The notes under the pieces: generated by a model
Told to the model about the DNA's origin: nothing
Database searches by the model: none
The model's input: the letters and a program-made list of their open reading frames with translations, nothing else
Assembly: GCA_035512595.1 (NCBI GenBank)
Contig: DATKDU010000558.1
Span: forward strand, 1 to 7,609
From: DATKDU01 sp035512595
GTDB lineage: Bacteria; Planctomycetota; Planctomycetia; Pirellulales; Pirellulaceae
Direction of reading: 5' to 3'
Length of the DNA: 7,609 bases
Part shown: positions 1 to 5,889 of the stretch, in pieces
Numbering within the stretch: the stretch's first letter is position 1
Layout: each line of letters opens with the position of its first letter
Position numbers and translations under genes: made by a program

Positions 1-1131
1 GCACAGCCCTTCGAAGTTCCCCCGACGGTCCCCCTCGCGCCGGACCAAATTTTTTCTTCGCCGTCGGACCTCGATGTCTTCGTCGAAGAAGCGCGGACCG
101 GCCGCTTCTCCTTCGGCGTGGCGGTCAACTCCAACAACGGCCTCACCGGGCAGATCACCGTCGAAGAACGCTCCTTCGACATCACCCGCCTGCCGCGGAG
201 TTGGGACGACCTCTTGAGCGGCGGGGCGTTCCGCGGCGGAGGCCAGTACCTGCGCCTGGAGGCGTATCCCGGCAACCAGGTACAGCGGTATCTGATCAGC
301 CTCACCGAGCCGTACTTGTTCGGCACCAACATCAGCAGCAGCATCAGCGGCTCCTACTTCGATCGCAACTATTTCGATTACTTCGAGTCGCGCTACGGCG
401 GCCGGCTGGGCTTCGGCTATCGCTTGACCCCCGATCTGTCCGTCAACGCCGGCATTCGGGCCGAAAGCGTCAGCATCTCCGACCCGCGCGTCAACGGCGT
501 GGACGAGCTCGAGCGGGTTCTCGGCCGCAGCGACGTGTTCGGCGCGAAGCTCTCCTTGATGCACGACACCCGCGACCTGGCGTTCATGCCGACCGAAGGG
601 CACCTGATCCAGTTGTCGGGCGAACAGGTCTTTGGCGACTTCGACTTCCCGCGGGCCGAGGTGGAATACAACAAGTACTGGATGCTCCGCGAGCGGCCCG
701 ACGGTTCCGGCCGGCATACGCTGGCCTTCAGCTCGCAATTCGGCTACATGGGCCCCGACGCGCCGCTGTTTGAGCACTACTTTGCCGGCGGCTTCTCGAC
801 CCTCCGCGGCTTCAGCTTCCGCGGCGCCGGCCCCGTCGATACGGGCGTTCGCGTCGGCGGCGAGTTCCAGTGGATCAACTCGCTGGAATATTTCTTCCCG
901 CTGACTGCCGACGACATGGTCAAAGGAGTCGTCTTCTGCGACTTCGGCACGGTGGAAGAAGACCTGGCTTTCCGCGACAACCTCCGCGTCGCCCCCGGCT
1001 TCGGCCTGCGGATCGCCATCCCCATGATGGGACCCGCCCCGCTGGCCCTCGACTTCGCCTTCCCGATCTCCTACGAACACACCGACGACCGCCAGAACTT
1101 CAGCTTCTTCTTCGGCGCGTCGCGGCAGTAG
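1..1131 (+). CDS. bamA: BamA/Omp85 outer-membrane assembly protein, C-terminal part (5' end outside window)
   Basis: The frame is open from base 1 to the TAG at 1129-1131 and gives 376 residues; the true start and the POTRA domains lie upstream of the window. What is visible is the short linker after the last POTRA domain followed by a transmembrane beta-barrel rich in alternating aromatic residues (for example the EPYLFGTN and SYFDRNYFDYF stretches). The Omp85 loop-6 signature appears as STLRGF, with LRGF at 802-813, inside a glycine-rich stretch. The C-terminus (NFSFFFGASRQ) resembles an Omp85 terminal beta-strand signal. BamA inserts beta-barrel proteins into the outer membrane. The phrases RSFDITRLPRSWDD and GNQVQRYLISLTEPYLF match my memory of planctomycete BamA homologues. 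A TamA-like paralogue cannot be excluded without the N-terminus. The ATG at 118 is internal and is not the start. Confidence 0.92.
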   Translation, partial: AQPFEVPPTVPLAPDQIFSSPSDLDVFVEEARTGRFSFGVAVNSNNGLTGQITVEERSFDITRLPRSWDDLLSGGAFRGGGQYLRLEAYPGNQVQRYLISLTEPYLFGTNISSSISGSYFDRNYFDYFESRYGGRLGFGYRLTPDLSVNAGIRAESVSISDPRVNGVDELERVLGRSDVFGAKLSLMHDTRDLAFMPTEGHLIQLSGEQVFGDFDFPRAEVEYNKYWMLRERPDGSGRHTLAFSSQFGYMGPDAPLFEHYFAGGFSTLRGFSFRGAGPVDTGVRVGGEFQWINSLEYFFPLTADDMVKGVVFCDFGTVEEDLAFRDNLRVAPGFGLRIAIPMMGPAPLALDFAFPISYEHTDDRQNFSFFFGASRQ

Positions 1132-1194
1132 GGATCAGGGGCCAGGGATCAGGGGCCAGGGGCCAGGGGCCAGGGGTCAGGGGCCAGGGGCCGG
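1132..1194. repeat. Nine-unit heptamer tandem array after the bamA stop codon
   Basis: Nine consecutive 7-bp units begin on the base after the bamA stop codon: GGATCAG, GGGCCAG, GGATCAG, GGGCCAG three times, GGGTCAG, GGGCCAG and GGGCCGG. In a shifted register this is the same degenerate heptamer (CAGGRGC-like) that reappears at 1402-1428 and 1463-1476. I see no coding potential and no terminator in it. Such arrays are, from memory, common in planctomycete intergenic DNA. Confidence 0.85.
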
Positions 1195-1370
1195 ATGACG
1201 CAATACCATGAGAGGGGGGTCGATTTCTCGACTTACGTCGCGGCGGCTGGCCGGGGCCGGCATGTAACTATTTGTACACACACGGCTTGCGGCCACGTCT
1301 TGGCACGATCGCTGGCCCTAAGTCGCTTCAGACAGCATGTCTGAATGCAATGCCTCTTTCGGGGGGGTCA
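1195..1370. other. Intergenic stretch with one short perfect hairpin
   Basis: No gene is supportable here. The one distinct structure is an inverted repeat with arms TTCAGACA (1327-1334) and TGTCTGAA (1338-1345) and loop GCA. It has no following T-run, so it is not a classical intrinsic terminator. GC-rich self-complementary sequence near 1250-1261 may fold weakly. Confidence 0.5.
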
Positions 1371-1477
1371 GGCGAGCGGGGGGCGTCAGCCCCCTGATAG
1401 TCAGGAGCCAGGAGCCAGGAGCCAGGAGATCGGCGAGCGGGGGGCGTCAGCCCCCTGATGGTCAGGAGCCAGGAGCC
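1371..1477. repeat. Two 46-bp direct repeats with hairpin and heptamer tail (61-bp period)
   Basis: Copy 1 is 1371-1416 and copy 2 is 1432-1477. They are 46 bp each with one mismatch (A1399 versus G1460). Each begins GGCGAGCGG, contains a perfect hairpin of GGGGGC and GCCCCC around the loop GTCA, and continues into CAGGAGC heptamers. Four heptamer units follow copy 1 (1402-1428) and two are in copy 2. Two copies with degenerate tails do not make a CRISPR array. The element resembles intergenic palindromic repeats of planctomycetes from memory; its role is unknown. Confidence 0.85.
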
Positions 1478-1501
1478 GCGGCACCGCGACTGGCGTACGC
1501 C

Positions 1502-1543
1502 GACTTTGGACGTTGGGCTTTGGACTTTGGACCTTGGGCTTTG
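1502..1543. repeat. 21-bp tandem duplication
   Basis: Two adjacent 21-bp copies, 1502-1522 and 1523-1543, differ only at G1512 versus C1533. Each contains sub-repeats of the GACTTTGGA/CTTTGGA type, and a partial third unit (GACT) follows. No function can be seen. Confidence 0.8.
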
Positions 1544-1792
1544 GACTCGCATCAAATTGTAAAAGATCATCGCGGCCGGCACTGGTCCGTCCGGGGGCAG
1601 CCGCCGGCTATTGCGCACGGCTGTCCACTAACCTAGACGCTTGAGAGGTCCGTTTTATTCCCGCAGCGGCCAAAAAAGTTTGCCGGCGGCCAGTGTGTCG
1701 ACTTTTGCCGTCGGCCCGCCGCCGTCACTGCCTTGATCATCCGGAGCTTTGTGTCGCCATCGTTTCCCTTCGGACGCAGGCAATCCGGCGCA

Positions 1793-1828
1793 CCTGGCGA
1801 AGCGCCGATATAGCGCGTTTGCGCCAGG
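1793..1828. repeat. Two-tier stem-loop
   Basis: The outer arms CCTGGCG (1793-1799) and CGCCAGG (1822-1828) are perfect complements. They enclose an inner pair of GCGC arms (1802-1805 and 1813-1816) around the loop CGATATA. There is no T-run on either side, so this is a structured repeat or RNA element rather than a terminator. Confidence 0.6.
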
Positions 1829-1917
1829 CGCGCGCCATAGCCGCCTGGATGCAAGTGGTTGTGCTTCAATGACTTTGTGTACATAGTGGACAATTTTATA
1901 TTTTCCTTGATATAGCG

Positions 1918-1937
1918 CCCCCAAAGAGGGGGTTTTT
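1918..1937 (+). terminator. Intrinsic terminator, plus strand
   Basis: CCCCC (1918-1922), loop AAAGA, GGGGG (1928-1932), then five T residues (1933-1937) make a classical Rho-independent terminator reading left to right. The nearest plus-strand gene, bamA, ends almost 790 bases upstream, with much structured sequence between. The terminator may therefore belong to a very long 3' UTR or to an unrecognised short transcript. The minus strand has no comparable T-run after the hairpin. Confidence 0.6.
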
Positions 1938-1981
1938 GCTCATCTCTTGGCCTTGCTGCCGGCGCAGTCGCGCCCCCGCCA

Positions 1982-2018
1982 ACCATTAGACGCCCGACCC
2001 GTGACACCTTTGGTCACT
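1982..2018. repeat. 37-bp direct repeat, copy 1
   Basis: This copy matches 2125-2161 at 34 of 37 positions. Both copies run from ACCAT to GGTCACT. Its right half contains GTGAC and GTCAC arms around ACCTTTG. The two copies bracket the hairpin pair at 2030-2046 and 2101-2123. Confidence 0.8.
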
Positions 2019-2029
2019 CTCCTGTAGTA

Positions 2030-2046
2030 CACTCGCTCCGCGAGTG
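2030..2046. repeat. Hairpin with TCC triloop
   Basis: Perfect arms CACTCGC (2030-2036) and GCGAGTG (2040-2046) flank the loop TCC. Its stem sequence is the same as that of the hairpin at 2101-2123, which carries the complementary loop GGA, so the two are inverted copies of one unit. Confidence 0.8.
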
Positions 2047-2100
2047 GCCCTTCCAGGGATCGAGTGCAATTCGTTACCAAACGCGTCATCCGGCCGATTT

Positions 2101-2123
2101 GGGCACTCGCGGAGCGAGTGCCC
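2101..2123. repeat. Hairpin with GGA triloop
   Basis: Perfect 10-bp arms GGGCACTCGC (2101-2110) and GCGAGTGCCC (2114-2123) flank the loop GGA. It sits one base before the second 37-bp direct repeat. It is the inverted partner of 2030-2046; the 54 bases between them show no other feature. Confidence 0.85.
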
Positions 2124-2124
2124 T

Positions 2125-2161
2125 ACCATCAGCCGCCCGACCGGTGACACCTTTGGTCACT
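2125..2161. repeat. 37-bp direct repeat, copy 2
   Basis: Second copy of the unit at 1982-2018, 143 bp downstream, with three differences. The GTGAC/GTCAC inverted arms are conserved, which suggests the fold matters or that the unit spread as a whole. Confidence 0.8.
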
Positions 2162-2402
2162 TGCGGTAAAGAATGTGGTCCGCCGCACGGTTCACGGCCC
2201 ACGGGTTTCGGCCGCCGTCGTGAAAACAACGTTTGCCGCCTGGGCCGCATCCTTGTCAAAGTCCGGCTTGCGGCTCGGGGGTGATGGTGGATTGGTCAGC
2301 AGTTCCCCCTGTTGGGCGGCCCGACAGTGGCACTCCGGCGGCAGCGGGCGCCTTCTCCTTTTTTCCCCGCCTTTTAGGTTTGTTCTACACCTCCCCCGCA
2401 GG
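2162..2402. other. 3' flank of the kinase gene, no supported gene
   Basis: Short frames exist on both strands, but none has a recognisable product or a ribosome-binding site. Those on the minus strand run through or out of the kinase stop region. I see no hairpin plus T-run that would terminate the minus-strand kinase transcript. Confidence 0.4.
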
Positions 2403-5400
2403 TCATTTCGCAAAGAGCGGCAGCTTTTTTCGCCCATCACGCGGGGTCGCATCCCAAATCGCGATCTTGTCAATTGTCTTCCCGGTCACCAGGCGTGTAC
2501 CATCACGACTGAAGGCCATGCACGTAGTTCCTTCATCGCTGCTTACGACTTCCTGACCTGTTGTCGCATCCCATAGCTTAAATTCCGTAAAGTTCCCGCT
2601 CGCAATGCGGTCCCCAGACGGACGAATCGCGACGCATTCCACTCCATGCGTATGTCCAAGGAGGGTTAACAACTCTCGCCCAGTATCGACGTTCCAGACT
2701 TTTACGACGCCATCGTCCCCGCCACTAATGACTTGCTTGTTGTCGGGGCTGAACGCAACGCAGCTCACTCTACCTTGGTGTCCCTCAAGCTTAATGACTT
2801 CCTGGCCAGTCGCAGCTTCCCACACTCTCACAATCCGGTCGCTACCTCCACTCACAATGCGCTTGCCGTCGGGACTATAGGCCACGCATGCGAGGAAATC
2901 AATATGGCCTCTCATAGTGGCGACTTCCTCACCCGTCGAGACATTCCATACCTGCAGCGTCCATCCTCTCCAACTACTTACAATGTGCTCGCCATTTGGG
3001 CTGATAGCGAGACAGGTGAAAGCCCCTTCGGCATCTTGCTTCACAGACCTTATTTGCTCTCCATTGACCGTATCCCAGACAATCAACTGGGAGGAGTTGC
3101 CGATTCCGGCAACTCGCCTTCCATCTGCGCTCTCAGCGGCCTCGGAAATGTATTCGAGTCCAGAATAACTACGGGTCATATGACCCGTAGTCATATTCCA
3201 TTCCAATAGGCTATTGTCGGACTCTCCGAAAACCCTATTCGCTTCCGGATCAATCGCCTTGCACCAAATAGGTTGCGGTCTCGATTGGTTCCTGTCATTT
3301 ACTCGCTTCAGCGAGATTGACTCGGGTCTATTACACACGTCCCATACATGAATACTATTGCGACTTGAAATACTGAGTATCTCGGTACCCTCGCGATTGA
3401 ACGCAAGGCCCGAAACTCCAGAATTATCTCCATGATACGTAATCAATTCTCGTCCGCTTACCGTGTCCCATACAGTCAGATTATCATCACTCGATTTGCC
3501 GGCGAGCATCGTTAAATCAGGAGAAAACGCCAAGCAAGGGTCGTCCCCTAATATTGGCACGCTGAAGCCAAAACTCTGGTCGCCGATTGTCACCTTTGCG
3601 ACACCGGTTGTCGCATCCCAGATCTTAATCTCCAAGCTACAACTCGCAACCCACTTGCCATCAGGGCTAAAAACAACTTTTTTAACAGAGGACGCGTGTC
3701 CGGAAAACGCCAGCAGTTGTTGGCCCGTCGCGGTGTCCCAGACCCTTATAATCGAGTCTTGGCCGCCGCTGGCAATCTTCGAACCATCAGGGCTGAACGC
3801 AACACTCCTTAGTGAGCCAGTGTGACCCTTGAGGACATGCACTCCCTTTCCTGTGGTTGCATCCCATATTCGGACGGTGCCATCCGGAATTCCTTGTTCT
3901 GAGTAGCTACCGCCGCTGACGATGCGACTGCCGTCTGGACTGAAGGCCACACAATTTACGCCCTGCGAATGCCCTTTTAGCGTGACCAAGACTGTGCCAG
4001 TCGACGAATCCCACACCCTTAGCGTATCGTCATAGCTGGCCGTGACGACTCGCTTGCCGGTGGGATCGAAATCAACGCCCGAAATGACATTTGTGTGGCC
4101 TTTAAGCGTCACCAATTCGCGCCCCGTCGCGGCGTCCCACACTTTGGCAGAATTGTCAAAATCCCCGCTCACGACTTTCGTCTGGTCTTTGCTGAGGATG
4201 CTTGTGGGCTCGGTTGAAAAAGAATCGCTGACCGGAACAGGACCATTAACCGTTCGCAAGGAACGGTGTGGTAGGGAGTCAAGACAATACCACTCGAAAC
4301 CTCGGAGGTCGTGGCCGCCGGTGAACTCAGGAGTCGTCTTCAGAAGTCGCTCCTGCAAACTCTCGATGGCGTTATTCTTCCAGTCACGGTGGGCAAAGTT
4401 CATTTGCATGATGTAGTAGTTGTAGTACGCCCGTTTGGCTTCCGCTCGTGTCGCCGCCGCCTCGACTGACACATTGAACGCAAACCAGGTCGATACGACG
4501 GTGCCTACCAGGAGCGACAGCACAACTGCCGCGCTGAGACCGGCGACGAGTGGGTTGCGCCGGGTGCAGCGAATCCCTCGCTCGATGCGGCTGACGGGCC
4601 GCGCGAGGATCGACTGGCCGGCGAGCCAGCGGTTCAACTCGGCAGCGACGTCGGCTGCCGTGGCATAGCGCCGTTGTGGGTCCTTCTCCAGGCACTTGAG
4701 CGTGATCGTTTCCAGGTCCCGCGGGACGCGGCTGTTGAGCTTGCGGGGGCTGGGGGGCTCTTCGTTGATCACCTGGTGGATGAGCATCGCCCGGTTGCCA
4801 CGGAAGGGAAGCTCGTGCGTGAGGAGTTGGAACAGGATCACGCCGAGCGAGTAAACGTCGGTCCGCGGATCAACCGAGTGCCCCAGGCCCTGGGCCTGCT
4901 CGGGGGACATCCAGGCCGGGGTTCCCAGAATCTTGCCATCGACCGTCATGGTGATTTCGCCCGCTTCGCGCTTAGCCAGGCCGAAATCCATGATGTGCGG
5001 CCGGCCATCAGCATCGAGCATGATGTTTTGCGGCTTCAGGTCGCGATGGATCACTCCCGCTTCGTGGGCATGGTGCAGGGCCTCGGCAATCCGGGCCAAA
5101 AGCTCAGCCGCTTCGCGGAGGGCGAAGGGACCGGCGGTCAGGCGGTCGGCAAGCGTGACTCCTTGGATGAAGTCGCTGACGATGTAAAGCGTGTCGTCAT
5201 TGCGGCCGACTTCATGAACGGCGACGATGTTGGCATGACGAAGCTGCGCGGTAGCGCGGGCCTCGCGGAGGAACAACTCCGCTTTAGCCGGGTCAACCTG
5301 ATCGCGGTGGGGAATCTTGACCGCCACCAGACGGTCGAGCCTGGTATCCTTGGCCTTCCAGACGGTGCCGAATCCGCCGGATCCAAGCTGCTCCAACAGA

Positions 5401-5555
5401 GTGAAATGGCCGATGGTACGCACAGTCGGCGAATAGCTGGCTGTCGTGGGGAGCAGATTGAACGCACTGCCGCAGGAAGGGCAAGTGACCTGAGTCAAAT
5501 CGTCGTCGCCAACGATCTCGATAGCGTTCTGGCAGTGTGGACAACGGACATGCAT
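2403..5555 (-). CDS. Transmembrane serine/threonine protein kinase with zinc ribbon and WD40 repeats
   Basis: This 1050-residue protein should phosphorylate Ser/Thr residues and sense partners through its propellers. It begins with a zinc ribbon (CPHC and CPSC pairs, Cys 5, 8, 25, 28). A Hanks-type kinase domain follows (about 50-310): GSGGFG loop at 58-63, VAVK lysine 80, helix-C glutamate 98, HRDLKPQN at 170-177, DFG at 190-192, and SPE at 217-219, so all catalytic residues are present. A hydrophobic segment at about 335-362 is the single membrane helix. A linker with a DLRGFEW motif follows, then about 14 WD40 repeats from residue 450 to the end, enough for two 7-bladed propellers. The start at 5555 is preferred because AGGTGAG lies 9 bases upstream; the ATG at 5579 lacks such a site and adds 8 residues. 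Substrates are unknown. The WD40 half is visibly less GC-rich than the kinase half. Confidence 0.95.
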   Translation of the reverse strand: MHVRCPHCQNAIEIVGDDDLTQVTCPSCGSAFNLLPTTASYSPTVRTIGHFTLLEQLGSGGFGTVWKAKDTRLDRLVAVKIPHRDQVDPAKAELFLREARATAQLRHANIVAVHEVGRNDDTLYIVSDFIQGVTLADRLTAGPFALREAAELLARIAEALHHAHEAGVIHRDLKPQNIMLDADGRPHIMDFGLAKREAGEITMTVDGKILGTPAWMSPEQAQGLGHSVDPRTDVYSLGVILFQLLTHELPFRGNRAMLIHQVINEEPPSPRKLNSRVPRDLETITLKCLEKDPQRRYATAADVAAELNRWLAGQSILARPVSRIERGIRCTRRNPLVAGLSAAVVLSLLVGTVVSTWFAFNVSVEAAATRAEAKRAYYNYYIMQMNFAHRDWKNNAIESLQERLLKTTPEFTGGHDLRGFEWYCLDSLPHRSLRTVNGPVPVSDSFSTEPTSILSKDQTKVVSGDFDNSAKVWDAATGRELVTLKGHTNVISGVDFDPTGKRVVTASYDDTLRVWDSSTGTVLVTLKGHSQGVNCVAFSPDGSRIVSGGSYSEQGIPDGTVRIWDATTGKGVHVLKGHTGSLRSVAFSPDGSKIASGGQDSIIRVWDTATGQQLLAFSGHASSVKKVVFSPDGKWVASCSLEIKIWDATTGVAKVTIGDQSFGFSVPILGDDPCLAFSPDLTMLAGKSSDDNLTVWDTVSGRELITYHGDNSGVSGLAFNREGTEILSISSRNSIHVWDVCNRPESISLKRVNDRNQSRPQPIWCKAIDPEANRVFGESDNSLLEWNMTTGHMTRSYSGLEYISEAAESADGRRVAGIGNSSQLIVWDTVNGEQIRSVKQDAEGAFTCLAISPNGEHIVSSWRGWTLQVWNVSTGEEVATMRGHIDFLACVAYSPDGKRIVSGGSDRIVRVWEAATGQEVIKLEGHQGRVSCVAFSPDNKQVISGGDDGVVKVWNVDTGRELLTLLGHTHGVECVAIRPSGDRIASGNFTEFKLWDATTGQEVVSSDEGTTCMAFSRDGTRLVTGKTIDKIAIWDATPRDGRKKLPLFAK
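3168..3191. repeat. 24-bp perfect palindrome inside the kinase gene
   Basis: The arms ACTACGGGTCAT (3168-3179) and ATGACCCGTAGT (3180-3191) are exact reverse complements with no spacer, centred on CATATG. On the coding strand it spells part of TTGHMTRSYSG at the end of the eighth WD40 repeat, where TTG-type turns are normal. Confidence 0.9.
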
Positions 5556-5564
5556 AGTTGGCGG

Positions 5565-5571
5565 CTCACCT
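5565..5571 (-). promoter_or_regulatory. Ribosome-binding site deciding the kinase start
   Basis: AGGTGAG on the minus strand lies 9 bases before the ATG at 5555-5553 and matches the anti-Shine-Dalgarno sequence. It overlaps the TGA stop of the short upstream frame (5566-5568), which would allow translational coupling. Confidence 0.6.
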
Positions 5572-5880
5572 GTCCCCATTGTAGCGAGAGGTTTGCAGAA
5601 AAGCCCTGAGTGTAGGGACCGTACTTTGTTGAGAATTGCCCCGTTCGATCGATTGGATCGACCGGGGTGCGGGCACCCGAAACAGTCCGGTTGAATCCGA
5701 ACCAGGCGCGGGGTCGGTCCCTTTCCAGATGCCTGTCTGGGCTCCCTGGCGATCGATCACGATGACCTCGGTGAGGCATCCCATCGAGTAGGTCGCGGAC
5801 GGGTGGATCGTCGCCGCGGCCACTACTTTGTCGAAACCGACCGTTACCCGATCGGTCGCGCGGGCGCGCAGGGGCACCAC
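5566..5880 (-). pseudogene. Short frame resembling a truncated extracellular beta-rich domain
   Basis: A 104-codon frame starts at GTG 5880, 9 bases after the DUF1501 stop and in the same frame as it, and ends at TGA 5566-5568 just before the kinase start. Its first 70 residues (VTVGFDKVVAAATIHPSATY, then GCLTEVIVIDRQG and IWKGTDPAP) read like the middle of a secreted, discoidin-like planctomycete domain. That domain usually continues to a W-N-E-I-D-A-V type motif, which is absent here, and the N-terminal part is missing too. The last 30 residues look non-coding. It contains a small GGGTGC/GCACCC hairpin (5665-5678). I infer a gene remnant, but the tight spacing on both sides leaves room for a real small gene. 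The domain identification is from memory. Confidence 0.4.
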
Positions 5881-5889
5881 GCGCCCCGC

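Larger units (their letters stand above)
1549..1980. other. Gene-poor stretch; doubtful 83-codon minus-strand frame
   Basis: The only open frame of note runs on the minus strand from ATG 1884-1882 to a stop at 1633-1635 (83 residues). An extension starts at a GTG inside the direct repeat at 2007. Neither start has a ribosome-binding site, and the product is basic with no recognisable domain, so I do not call it a gene. The stretch contains a large stem-loop (1793-1828), a terminator (1918-1937), and an inverted 9-mer pair TGTCCACTA (1622-1630) and TAGTGGACA (1884-1892) that could bound a 271-bp non-autonomous element. No flanking target duplication is visible. Confidence 0.4.

Noticed and set aside
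1327..1345. TTCAGACA/TGTCTGAA hairpin as the bamA terminator
   Set aside because: It is nearly 200 bases after the stop codon and lacks a T-run.
1371..1477. Repeat pair as a CRISPR array
   Set aside because: There are only two copies, and the spacer is itself a degenerate heptamer array. There are no cas genes.
1633..2007. Minus-strand frame of 124 codons (and a second overlapping frame at 1655-1924)
   Set aside because: Starts are GTG inside a direct repeat or TTG in a terminator hairpin, with no ribosome-binding site and no domain. Kept only as a note on the stretch.
2175..2576. Plus-strand frame entering the kinase 3' end
   Set aside because: It has no ribosome-binding site or domain and overlaps the certain kinase gene in antisense.
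4674..5609. 311-codon plus-strand open frame opposite the kinase
   Set aside because: It is the antisense shadow of the GC-rich kinase domain, with no recognisable domain. The minus-strand kinase motifs are unambiguous.
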